From an uncultured Acetobacteraceae bacterium (GTDB lineage: Bacteria; Pseudomonadota; Alphaproteobacteria; Acetobacterales; Acetobacteraceae): a stretch of 64,000 bases of DNA. The position numbers were made by a program, and so were the translations under genes. Below, piece by piece: positions 50,855 through 58,959 of the stretch (positions are counted from its first letter, which is position 1; each line of letters opens with the position of its first letter). The stretch is taken from NCBI GenBank assembly GCA_903895595.1, contig CAITUP010000109.1:1-64000 (forward strand), in the 5' to 3' direction. Under the pieces are notes generated by a model that did no database searches, was not told the origin of the DNA, and saw only the letters and a list, made by a program, of their open reading frames with translations.

Positions 50855-52087
50855 ATGGCTCAAATCGGAAAACTCGGCCGGCGCGCCGCGTTGGCACTGG
50901 CCGGATCGACGGCGCTGCCGCGCGGCGGCCGAGCCGCGAACGACGTCAAAGTCGCGATGATCATGCCACTGTCCGGCCCCTGGGCGCGCAGCGGCGTGCT
51001 GGAGCAGATGGGCGCCCGCATGGCGGTCGACGAGGTCAACGCCGCCGGCGGGATCAAATCCCTGGGTGGCGCGCGCCTGACCATGGTGGAATTCGATGCC
51101 GGCGACAGCACGGAGAAGGCCAAGGACGCCGCGATCCGCATGCTGGCGCAGGAACCCGACCTTGCCGTGGGTTTCGGCGGCTGGTTGTCCAGCTTCGTGC
51201 TGGCGATCAGCGAGGTGACCGAACGCGCCGAACTCCCCTGGCTGACGCAGGGCTATTCCGATCTGCTCACGAGCCGCGGCTTCAAATACATTTTCCAGAG
51301 TTCCGCCACGGCCGACACCCAGGCGGAGAAAACGTTGCCGATTATCGTCGATCTTGCGACCAAGGCGATCGGGCACCGGCCGACCAAGGTCGCGATTGTC
51401 GGAGATAATTCCGCATCCGTTGTCAGTTTTTTGAAGCCCATTCGCGCACATGTGCTGAAAGACTTGGGCCTGACACTGGTGGCGGACGAAATCTACACGC
51501 CGCCATTGGCCGACGCGACCTCGATTGTGCAGAAGCTGCGCGCGGGAAAACCCGATTTCGTGTTGATGCAGTCCACCAATGTCAGCGACGACAAGCTGCT
51601 GCTGGATAAGTTCGCGGAATTCGGCCTCAGCCCGAAGAAAATGCCGCTGGTCGGCAATGGCGGTCACTGGTGCGTGCCCGAATTGATGAAGCTGACCGCG
51701 CCGGAAAACCTGGAAGGCATGATCGTCGAGGTCGCGAACTGGCCCGGCAAGGCCGCCGCCGACGTGGAAAAGCGCTTCATGGCGCGGACCGGGGAACCCT
51801 GGTTCGGACACGATTCCATTTTCGCCTACGCGCATGTCCGCATCATGGCGGAAGCCATCGAGCGGGCGGCCTCCCCCGACCGGCACAAGGTCGCGGCGAT
51901 GCTGCACACGATGGACATCACGACCGGTCCGGCAACCCTTTTCCCTGACGGGCGGCTGGCGTACGATGAGCGTGGCCGGCGTCGCGGCGCCGATATCAGC
52001 ATCGTGCAGTTCCAGAAGGGCCGGCCGGTGCCGGTCTACCCTCCGTCCATGGCGCTATCGACCATGGTTTGGCCGAAATCATCCTAA
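50855..52087 (+). CDS. ABC transporter substrate-binding protein, LivK family
   Basis: This is a 410-residue periplasmic protein with an arginine-containing leader (LGRRAALALAGSTALPRGG). The mature start VKVAMIMPLSGPWARSGVLE and DEVNAAGGIKSLGGARLTMV are typical of branched-chain amino-acid or aromatic-acid binding proteins. No permease or ATPase genes are adjacent; it may share the LIV-type transporter at 10.9-14.2 kb or another one. It lies 14 bases upstream of the VOC dioxygenase gene, suggesting that its ligand is degraded by that operon. Confidence 0.88.
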   Translation: MAQIGKLGRRAALALAGSTALPRGGRAANDVKVAMIMPLSGPWARSGVLEQMGARMAVDEVNAAGGIKSLGGARLTMVEFDAGDSTEKAKDAAIRMLAQEPDLAVGFGGWLSSFVLAISEVTERAELPWLTQGYSDLLTSRGFKYIFQSSATADTQAEKTLPIIVDLATKAIGHRPTKVAIVGDNSASVVSFLKPIRAHVLKDLGLTLVADEIYTPPLADATSIVQKLRAGKPDFVLMQSTNVSDDKLLLDKFAEFGLSPKKMPLVGNGGHWCVPELMKLTAPENLEGMIVEVANWPGKAAADVEKRFMARTGEPWFGHDSIFAYAHVRIMAEAIERAASPDRHKVAAMLHTMDITTGPATLFPDGRLAYDERGRRRGADISIVQFQKGRPVPVYPPSMALSTMVWPKSS

Positions 52088-52101
52088 GGAGTGCGAGGAC
52101 A

Positions 52102-53052
52102 ATGCCAGTCATTAAAGTCAGAGACCTCGCCTACGGGCGGCTGCGCGCGCCGGATTTGGATGCGGAGGAGGAATTCCTTACCGCATTCGGCATGGTGCGC
52201 GTGGAACGCACGGCCACGGCGCTGTACATGCGCGGCACGGACCCGGTGCATCACATCCACGTCACGGAAAAGGGCGACACCGCCGGCTTCATCGGCTTCG
52301 CCTGGGCCGTCGCGGACGGGGATTTGTTGAAGACCCTGGCGAAACACCCCGGCGCGTCGGGGATCGAAAACATCGACGAACCCGGCGGCGGCAAGCGCGT
52401 GCGCATCGCCGAACCGAACGGCTATACCATCGAAGTCGTGCACGGCGTCGCGCCGGTCGCGGCGATTCCGGTGGAACGCCAAGCGATCAATTCCGGTACC
52501 GCGCCGCTGAATCGCGCCGGGGAGGTCATTCGCTTTCGGCAAGGCCCGTCCAGCGTGAAACGGATCGGCCATGCCGTGATGGGCACGCCGAAAAACGTCG
52601 AAACCGTGCAATGGTTTCGCGACGTCCTGGGCTTGGTACAGTCGGACGACATTTACGCCGGTCAGGCCGACAACATCATCGGCCAGTTCAGCCGGATCGA
52701 TGCCGATGCCGAGTACGTCGATCACCACGCGTTCTTCTGCATGAAAAATGCACGCGCGGGGCTAAACCATTTCTCGTTCGAGGTGCAGGACATCGACGAC
52801 GTGTTCATGGGGCACGAGCATCTGAAAGGCACCGGAAAATTCGAGCATATGTGGGGCATCGGCCGCCATCTGCTCGGTTCTCAGGTATACGACTATTGGT
52901 CCGATCCCTGGGGCCGCGTGCACGAACATTGGGCCGATACCGACCGGCTTAACACCGCGAACGGCGGCAATCTGGTTTCGGCCGAGGAAGGCCTGCGCTC
53001 GCAATGGGGCGACCGGCCCCCGGAAAAATTCATCGGCCACGTTAGCCCGTAA
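52102..53052 (+). CDS. VOC superfamily ring-cleavage dioxygenase-like protein
   Basis: This 316-residue protein has two vicinal-oxygen-chelate halves, as in extradiol catechol dioxygenases. The first half covers about residues 1-120. The second starts KRIGHAVMGTPKNVETVQWF and contains LNHFSFEVQDIDDVFMGHEH. Metal ligands are expected at His in RIGHAVM, His in LNHFSF and Glu in RVHEHWADTDR. AAGGA precedes the ATG at 52102. The aromatic substrate is unknown. It lies between the binding protein and an acyl-CoA dehydrogenase gene in one operon. Confidence 0.85.
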   Translation: MPVIKVRDLAYGRLRAPDLDAEEEFLTAFGMVRVERTATALYMRGTDPVHHIHVTEKGDTAGFIGFAWAVADGDLLKTLAKHPGASGIENIDEPGGGKRVRIAEPNGYTIEVVHGVAPVAAIPVERQAINSGTAPLNRAGEVIRFRQGPSSVKRIGHAVMGTPKNVETVQWFRDVLGLVQSDDIYAGQADNIIGQFSRIDADAEYVDHHAFFCMKNARAGLNHFSFEVQDIDDVFMGHEHLKGTGKFEHMWGIGRHLLGSQVYDYWSDPWGRVHEHWADTDRLNTANGGNLVSAEEGLRSQWGDRPPEKFIGHVSP

Positions 53053-53066
53053 CAGAGGATTGTTTT

Positions 53067-54221
53067 ATGTTCGAACTGCCTGAAGAACACCGCATGCTCC
53101 AGGAGCTGGTCGCGAAGTTCATCGATCGCGACGTCATGCCCCTGGAAAAAGCGACCCTCGCCCGCGAGGCGTCCGGCCAAAAATCCGGTCTGCCGCCGGA
53201 CGAGGAAGCGGTGTTGCTCGCCAAGTGCAAGGAATTGGGACTGTGGGGCCTGGACGTGCCCGAAGAATACGGCGGCGCCAACCTGCCCTACGCGGCATTG
53301 GTCGGTGTGTACGAGGAACAGGGCCGCACCTGCGTGCCCTTCACCTTCCCGCCCGACAGCCCCAATCTGCACATGCTGATCGCCGTCGCGGATGAGGAGC
53401 AGAAGCGCAAATACCTCGATCCCTACGCCCGGGGCGAGGCACACTCCGCCATCGCCATTTCCGAACCCGGCGCCGGCGGCGATCCGGCGGGGATGACGAC
53501 GCGGGCTGTGAAGGATGGCAACCACTGGGTCATCAACGGTCGCAAGATCTGGGTCAGCCGCGTGCCCTACGCCGATTTCGTGATCGTGATGGCGCGGACC
53601 GGAGAGGGCAAGCGCGCTGACGGAGTCACGGCCTTTATCGTCGAAAAAGGCACGCCGGGGTTCATCATCGAACGTGAAATTCCGATGGTGGGCGGGCAGC
53701 GCACCTACGAACTGATTTTCGAGGATTGCCGCATCCCCGCCTCGCAAATCCTGGGTGTCGAGGGCAAAGGCTACGCGCCGATGCAGTTGCGCCTGACCGT
53801 CCGCCGCCTGCAAATGGGCGCCTGGTGCGTCGGCATGGCTCGGCGGGCGTTGGATATGATGGTGGAACATACCAAGCAGCGCGTCACCTTCGGGCAACGG
53901 CTGGCCGACCGGCAGGCGATTCAATGGTGGATCGCCGACGCGGCGATTAAAATCCATGCGCAGCGGCTGATGGTTTACGATGCGGCGTTCAAGGCCGATG
54001 CCGGCAAGGACGTGCGGATGGAGGCTTCGATGGTGAAGCTGTACGGCACCGAAATGGCGACGGAAATCATCGATCACGCACAGCAGTCGTTCGGGGCGAT
54101 GGGTGTCGCAAAGGAACTGCCGTTGCAGCTGATGGCGCAGAAGGTGCGGACAATGCGGGTTTACGAAGGCCCGTCGGAGGTGCATCGGATGGCGATTGCT
54201 CGTCGGATTATCGGGCGGTAG
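53067..54221 (+). CDS. Acyl-CoA dehydrogenase
   Basis: This 384-residue FAD enzyme oxidises an acyl-CoA at the alpha-beta bond. The family motifs are AIAISEPGAGGDPAGMTTRA, KIWVSRVPYADFVIVMA and GKGYAPMQLRLTVRRLQMGA. The C-terminal RVYEGPSEVHRMAIARRIIG keeps the glutamate that acts as base in medium-chain enzymes. It lies 14 bases after the dioxygenase gene. The following pair of acyl-CoA dehydrogenases is separated by 266 bases with its own promoter, so this enzyme may act at a different step. Confidence 0.92.
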   Translation: MFELPEEHRMLQELVAKFIDRDVMPLEKATLAREASGQKSGLPPDEEAVLLAKCKELGLWGLDVPEEYGGANLPYAALVGVYEEQGRTCVPFTFPPDSPNLHMLIAVADEEQKRKYLDPYARGEAHSAIAISEPGAGGDPAGMTTRAVKDGNHWVINGRKIWVSRVPYADFVIVMARTGEGKRADGVTAFIVEKGTPGFIIEREIPMVGGQRTYELIFEDCRIPASQILGVEGKGYAPMQLRLTVRRLQMGAWCVGMARRALDMMVEHTKQRVTFGQRLADRQAIQWWIADAAIKIHAQRLMVYDAAFKADAGKDVRMEASMVKLYGTEMATEIIDHAQQSFGAMGVAKELPLQLMAQKVRTMRVYEGPSEVHRMAIARRIIGR

Positions 54222-54487
54222 TTGGCCGATTACGCGGGTGGCCGACGGGCATGGTGGCGCACGATCAGCTCATTTCGACCTCCATGCCTCGATCGCCTCC
54301 CAACAGTCGGCCACCAGGGCTTGGAGTTTGCAAAGATATATTCCAAGTCCCGCCCATCGACATGCCGGGGATCGCGTTTGTCGGCCTCATTATCGAACTG
54401 CCGAACGCGGTCGCCGACGACAACACCCCGTTGCACCCACCCCACCCCTCGCCTAAGCTACCCGCCAGTAGGAGGGAACCCAAACTC
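54222..54487. other. Intergenic stretch with the promoter of the paired acyl-CoA dehydrogenases
   Basis: No convincing gene is seen. A 71-codon frame on the minus strand (54230-54445) has no recognised family and ordinary-looking but unsupported sequence; it might be a gene remnant. The right end holds a promoter-like sequence. Confidence 0.5.
54431..54459 (+). promoter_or_regulatory. Predicted promoter of the paired acyl-CoA dehydrogenases
   Basis: TTGCAC (54431-54436), 17 bases, then TAAGCT (54454-54459). The -10 box starts 34 bases before the ATG at 54488, and TAGGAGG gives the ribosome site. Confidence 0.55.
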
Positions 54488-55690
54488 ATGGATCTGCGCT
54501 TCACCCCCGAGGAAATCGCCTTCCGCGAGGAAGTCCGAACCTTCATCCGCGAAAACCTGCCGGCCGACATCCACGCCAAGATGAAACTCGGCCACCACCC
54601 CAACAAGGAAGATACGGTGCGTTGGCAGCGTATCCTGAACGCCAAGGGATGGGCCGGCCTGTCCTGGCCGAAGGAATGGGGCGGCACCGGATGGACCGCG
54701 ATCCAGAAGATGATCTTCCTGGAAGAAAACCAGGTCGCACCGGCGCCGGAACTGTCATCGTTCAACATCACGATGATCGGCCCAGTCTTGATCCAGTTCG
54801 GGACCGAGGAGCAGAAGAAGCGCTTCCTCCCCCGCGCCGCGAACATCGACGATTGGTGGTGCCAGGGGTTCAGTGAGCCGGGCGCCGGTTCCGACCTTGC
54901 GTCGCTGAAGACCTCGGCGAAGCTGGAAGGCGATCATTACGTCGTCAACGGCCAGAAAATCTGGACCTCGACGGCGCATCACGCCGACTGGTGCTTCCTG
55001 CTGGTGCGCACCAATCCAAACGCCCGCAAGCGGCAGGAGGGTATTTCCTTCCTGCTGGTGGACATGAAGACGCCGGGCATCACGGTACGGCCGATTATCT
55101 CCATCGACGGCAGCCACCATTTGAATGAGGTGTTTTTCGACGACGTAAAAGTGCCGAAAGACCAGCTCGTCCATCAGGAAAACAAAGGCTGGGACGTCGC
55201 GAAATTCCTGCTGGGCAACGAACGCACCGGCATCGCGCGCCTGGGCAAATCCAAGGAACGCGTGATCGCCTCGATCGACATGGCCAAGCAGGTCAACGCC
55301 AACGGCCGTCCGCTGATCGAGGACCCGACGTTCCGCCAGCGCGTCGCGCAACTGCAGGTGGACATGAAGGCGCTGGAAATCACCCAGTATCGCGTCGTAT
55401 CCGCCCACGACAAAGCCGGCGGCGGGCGACCCGATCCGTTGTCGTCCGTGCTGAAGGTCAAAGGCACCGAGTTGTTGCAAGCCACGACCGAACTCGCGAT
55501 CGATGTGGCCGGCCCGATGGCAACGCCGATCTGGGCACAGGAATTGGCGGCACTGAACGAGTCCGACGATATGCTGGAAGCCTCGTCCGCCTCGGTCGGT
55601 TCGTATCTGTTTCTGCGGGCGGCGTCGATTTACGGCGGCACGAACGAGATTCAGAAAAATATTCTCACTAAAGCCGTGTTGGGGCTCTGA
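54488..55690 (+). CDS. Acyl-CoA dehydrogenase, first subunit of a likely heteromer
   Basis: This 400-residue enzyme starts MDLRFTPEEIAFREEVRTFI and shows GFSEPGAGSDLASLKTSAKL and LGNERTGIARLGKSKERVIA. Its C-terminus reads IYGGTNEIQKNILTKAVLG, with glycine where medium-chain enzymes have the catalytic glutamate. This form is known from acyl-CoA dehydrogenases that work as heterotetramers with a neighbouring paralogue, as in mycobacterial steroid degradation. Its TGA overlaps the next ATG (TGATG), which fits a stoichiometric pair. The substrate is unknown. Confidence 0.9.
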   Translation: MDLRFTPEEIAFREEVRTFIRENLPADIHAKMKLGHHPNKEDTVRWQRILNAKGWAGLSWPKEWGGTGWTAIQKMIFLEENQVAPAPELSSFNITMIGPVLIQFGTEEQKKRFLPRAANIDDWWCQGFSEPGAGSDLASLKTSAKLEGDHYVVNGQKIWTSTAHHADWCFLLVRTNPNARKRQEGISFLLVDMKTPGITVRPIISIDGSHHLNEVFFDDVKVPKDQLVHQENKGWDVAKFLLGNERTGIARLGKSKERVIASIDMAKQVNANGRPLIEDPTFRQRVAQLQVDMKALEITQYRVVSAHDKAGGGRPDPLSSVLKVKGTELLQATTELAIDVAGPMATPIWAQELAALNESDDMLEASSASVGSYLFLRAASIYGGTNEIQKNILTKAVLGL

Positions 55691-56820
55691 TGGATTTCGA
55701 ACCCTCCGACGACCAGCGCCTGCTGCTGGAATCCGTCAGCCGCATGCTGGCGGACAATTACAATTTTGCCCAACGCAAAACCTACATCGCCCAGCCCGAG
55801 GGCTGGAGCCCCGCGATCTGGTCCCAATTCGCCGAACTCGGCCTGCTCGGCCTGCCGTTCCCGGAACAATACGGCGGCTACGGCGGCGGCGCGCAGGAAA
55901 CCATGCTGGTGATGCAGGCGTTCGGCAAAGCCCTGGTGGTGGAACCGTTTTTCCCCACCGTCGTACTGGGCGGCACCGCGATCATGATCGCGGGGACCGA
56001 TGCGCAGAAGCAGGCCATATTGCCGGCCATCGCGGAAGGCAGCCTGAAAATGGCGTTCGCGCATGCCGAGCGGCAAGCGCGCTACGACCTGAACGACGTC
56101 GTGACGACAGCGAAGAAGGACGGCAGCGCGTGGGTCCTCGACGGCTCCAAAACCGTTGTCGCGCATGGCGACTCCGCGGATAAGCTGGTCGTCAGCGCCC
56201 GCACCTCCGGCGACCGCTACGATGTCGAAGGGATCACGCTGTTCCTGGTGGATACGAACGCGCAAGGCGTTGCTCGTCGTGGCTACATCACCCGCGACGA
56301 AACCCGCGCGGCGGATATCTCGCTGTCCAATGTGCGTGTGACCGAAGTGTTGGGCGAAGTCGGCAAGGGCCTCGCCATCGTCGAAAAGATCGTCGAAGCC
56401 GGTATCGCCGCCACCGCGGCCGAAACGGTCGGCGCGATGGAGGCGATGAACGACATGACGCTGGAATACAGCAAAACCCGCGTCCAGTTCGGCCAGCCGA
56501 TCGGCACGTATCAGGTCGTGCAGCACCGGCTCGCTGACATGTTCATGACCCAGGAACAGGGCCGCAGCATGGCGATGCTGGCGACCATGAGCCTGGACAA
56601 CGCCGACCCGGTGGAGCGCGCGCACGATCTGGCCATGGCCAAAGTCGGTGTCGGTCAGGCCGGACGCTACGTGTCGCAAAGCGCGGTGCAGATGCATGGC
56701 GGTATCGGCATGACCGAGGAATACGCGGTCGGCCACTATTTCCGGCGCTGCATGGTCATCGAACGCCTGTTCGGCGACCCCGCGTATTACCTGCACCGGT
56801 TGGCGAACGAAGTCGCCTGA
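55690..56820 (+). CDS. Acyl-CoA dehydrogenase, second subunit of a likely heteromer
   Basis: This 376-residue enzyme starts MDFEPSDDQRLLLESVSRML. FAD- and substrate-binding parts include KMAFAHAERQARYDLNDVVT and AAETVGAMEAMNDMTLEYSK. The C-terminal segment QMHGGIGMTEEYAVGHYFRR differs from single-enzyme dehydrogenases and resembles the partner subunit of heteromeric types. It overlaps the preceding dehydrogenase gene by one base. It converges with the TPR-protein gene after 3 bases. Confidence 0.9.
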   Translation: MDFEPSDDQRLLLESVSRMLADNYNFAQRKTYIAQPEGWSPAIWSQFAELGLLGLPFPEQYGGYGGGAQETMLVMQAFGKALVVEPFFPTVVLGGTAIMIAGTDAQKQAILPAIAEGSLKMAFAHAERQARYDLNDVVTTAKKDGSAWVLDGSKTVVAHGDSADKLVVSARTSGDRYDVEGITLFLVDTNAQGVARRGYITRDETRAADISLSNVRVTEVLGEVGKGLAIVEKIVEAGIAATAAETVGAMEAMNDMTLEYSKTRVQFGQPIGTYQVVQHRLADMFMTQEQGRSMAMLATMSLDNADPVERAHDLAMAKVGVGQAGRYVSQSAVQMHGGIGMTEEYAVGHYFRRCMVIERLFGDPAYYLHRLANEVA

Positions 56821-56823
56821 CGG

Positions 56824-57369
56824 TTACGTATCCTCCCCGATGGCTTGGCGTTTGAGTTCGCGCAAACGCTTATCGCCGTCGGGGGTTTTCGGATCGATTT
56901 CCATCACTTTTTGCCATGCGCCGTATGCTGCGCGCCAATCTTCGCGCTGCGCCGCTATATCGGCCAATGTGCGCCAGACAGCGAAATTTCGCGGCTCCAG
57001 CGCCACCGCCTCTTGAAAATCGCTGACCGCGCCGGCGGTCTCGCCGATTGCAAAGCGCGCGACCCCGCGTCGGTGCCATGCGGCCGCCAAGTTCGGATCG
57101 AGCAGGATCGCATCGCTGAACGTATCGATCGCGGCATTGTTCGATTCCGCCTGGAGTTCCCGCAGCCCGCGATGCATCAGCAGCGTGACCGAGGCCGTAC
57201 CGCTATCGGTCCATAATTGCTGAATGGCCTGTTCCAACGTCGCCGCGACCTCCGGCGATGCGGCCTGCCGCAGGTCGGTCAGCAGCTTGTCCGCCTGCGC
57301 CCGCTTTTCCGCCGGGGTTTGTGCCATTGCCAACCCCGGCAGCAACGGAAGCAGGTAAAACCAACGCAT
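56824..57369 (-). CDS. Tetratricopeptide-repeat protein, secreted
   Basis: This 181-residue protein has a signal peptide (MRWFYLLPLLPGLAMAQ) and several TPR helices, for example NAAIDTFSDAILLDPNLAAA, VSDFQEAVALEPRNFAVWRT and AYGAWQKVMEIDPKTPDGDK. TPR proteins mediate protein contacts, here in the periplasm. It lies 3 bases downstream of glcF on the same strand and may be the last gene of the glycolate-oxidase operon. No enzymatic role is suggested. Confidence 0.85.
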   Translation of the reverse strand: MRWFYLLPLLPGLAMAQTPAEKRAQADKLLTDLRQAASPEVAATLEQAIQQLWTDSGTASVTLLMHRGLRELQAESNNAAIDTFSDAILLDPNLAAAWHRRGVARFAIGETAGAVSDFQEAVALEPRNFAVWRTLADIAAQREDWRAAYGAWQKVMEIDPKTPDGDKRLRELKRQAIGEDT

Positions 57370-57372
57370 CGG

Positions 57373-58671
57373 TCAGGGGACGGAAGACGGTTTCGGTCCG
57401 CCCGCCATCCAGTCCAGCAGCTCGATCGTATGCACGACCGGGAATTCGCCGGCCGACAGCTGTGTCAGACACCCGATATTCCCCGCCGCGATCAGATCGG
57501 GTTTCGTCGCGCGAATATTGCCGAGTTTCCGTTCGCGCAGACGCCCGGCGATTTCCGGCTGCAACATGTTGTAGGTGCCGGCGGAGCCGCAGCAAATATG
57601 GCCCTCGGCCGGTTCCGCCACGCGAAAGCCGGCGCGGGTCAGCAAGGTCTTCGGCGCGGTGGTCACCTGCTGGCCGTGCTGTAGGCTGCATGCGGAATGA
57701 TATGCGACCTTCAATCCCGGCGCTTCCCGCACGGGCGCATAGCCGAACGCGGTCAGGAATTCCGTGACGTCCTTCGCCAATCCCGCAACACGCGACGCCG
57801 CGTCCTTTTCCAGTTGATCGCGGAACATAAACCCGTAGTCCTTGATCGTGGTGCCGCAGCCGGATGCATTGACGATGATCGCGTCCAGACCGCCCGCCTC
57901 GATTTCCCGCGTCCAGGCCGCGATATTGGCGCGGGCCCGAGCCATGGCTGCGTCGTGCTGGCCCATGTGGTGGTTTAGGGAGCCGCAGCAGCCGGCTTCG
58001 CTGGCAACGACGACATCCACGCCCAGGCGGGTCAGCAGCCGGATGGTCGCTTCGTTGATGGACGGTGCCAGCACCTGTTGCGCGCATCCGGCCAGCAGGA
58101 CCACGCGCGCCTTGCGCTCGCCGTTGGCCGCGTGGACGCCTGGGGCTTCCACCGCACTGGGCCCCGGCAGGTTCGGCGGTGCCAAACGCAGCATGGCACG
58201 CAGGCGTTGCGCCAGCATCGTCTTCCCCGGGATCAAACCGGCGAGGGGGCGGGCAAGCGCCGCTCCCATCAAGGCGAAACGAAACAACCCAGGACGCGGA
58301 ATGACGGCCCCCAGCATCGCACGCAGCAACCGTTCCGTCAGGGGGCGTTTGTAGGTATTTTCGACATAAGCGCGCGCGTGATCCACCAGGTGCATGTAGT
58401 TCACACCCGACGGGCAGGTTGTCATGCAGGACAGGCAGGACAGACAACGATCCACGTGCCGCACGACTTCCTCGGTCGCCGGACGTCCGGTCTCCAGCAT
58501 GTCTTTGATCAGGTAAATGCGTCCGCGCGGGCTATCGAGTTCGTCCCCCAGCAGCAGAAATGTCGGGCAGGTCGCGGTGCAGAACCCGCAATGGACGCAG
58601 GTGCGCAAGACCTGATTGGAGGCCGCGATATCCGGATCGTGCAGCTGTTCCGTGGTGAAATTGGTTTGCAT
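57373..58671 (-). CDS. glcF: Glycolate oxidase iron-sulfur subunit
   Basis: This 432-residue protein carries two [4Fe-4S] sites at the N-terminus: Cys25, Cys28, Cys31, Cys35 (CVHCGFCTATCP) and Cys76, Cys79, Cys82, Cys86 (CLSCLSCMTTCPSGV). Two cysteine-rich CCG domains follow (VASEAGCCGSLNHHMG and GHICCGSAGTYNMLQPEI). It transfers electrons from the flavin subunits toward quinone. Its ATG overlaps the TGA of a small membrane protein gene by one base. GlcE is encoded upstream; a GlcD-type gene lies at 14.3-15.7 kb. Confidence 0.93.
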   Translation of the reverse strand: MQTNFTTEQLHDPDIAASNQVLRTCVHCGFCTATCPTFLLLGDELDSPRGRIYLIKDMLETGRPATEEVVRHVDRCLSCLSCMTTCPSGVNYMHLVDHARAYVENTYKRPLTERLLRAMLGAVIPRPGLFRFALMGAALARPLAGLIPGKTMLAQRLRAMLRLAPPNLPGPSAVEAPGVHAANGERKARVVLLAGCAQQVLAPSINEATIRLLTRLGVDVVVASEAGCCGSLNHHMGQHDAAMARARANIAAWTREIEAGGLDAIIVNASGCGTTIKDYGFMFRDQLEKDAASRVAGLAKDVTEFLTAFGYAPVREAPGLKVAYHSACSLQHGQQVTTAPKTLLTRAGFRVAEPAEGHICCGSAGTYNMLQPEIAGRLRERKLGNIRATKPDLIAAGNIGCLTQLSAGEFPVVHTIELLDWMAGGPKPSSVP

Positions 58672-58949
58672 CAGTCGATCGACGGTTCATTGGGCAGCTT
58701 CGGCGGCGCGACCAGACGAAAATAAATCGCTCCCCCGAGACAGAACAGCGACCCCACCAAACAAGCGACCGACCACGGCCCCGCCCGGTTTCCGAAGATC
58801 GTGAACATCGCCCACGCCAAACTAACAGCCATCAGGATCGTCCGTGGATCCTTTATCGACTGAAACCCGGAGTCCTTACGGATAATCTCATACAGAATCA
58901 TGAAAGTCGCGATCAGCAGCGGCACATCGACCCAGGTGGGAATATACAT
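58671..58949 (-). CDS. Small membrane protein between glcE and glcF
   Basis: This 92-residue protein is predicted to have three membrane helices: VDVPLLIATFMILYEII, ILMAVSLAWAMFTIFG and WSVACLVGSLFCLGGAIYF. The C-terminus is proline-rich. The ATG at 58949 is used; the open extension upstream overlaps glcE and is not membrane-like. It starts 10 bases after the glcE stop and overlaps glcF by one base (TGATG). The position suggests a membrane anchor or quinone-side component for the glycolate oxidase, which is inference. No family is recognised. Confidence 0.7.
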   Translation of the reverse strand: MYIPTWVDVPLLIATFMILYEIIRKDSGFQSIKDPRTILMAVSLAWAMFTIFGNRAGPWSVACLVGSLFCLGGAIYFRLVAPPKLPNEPSID

Positions 58950-58959
58950 CGCGTCCTCC

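Noticed and set aside
54230-54445. 71-codon minus-strand frame between acyl-CoA dehydrogenase genes
   Set aside because: No ribosome site, no family and no supporting context; it could at most be a gene remnant.
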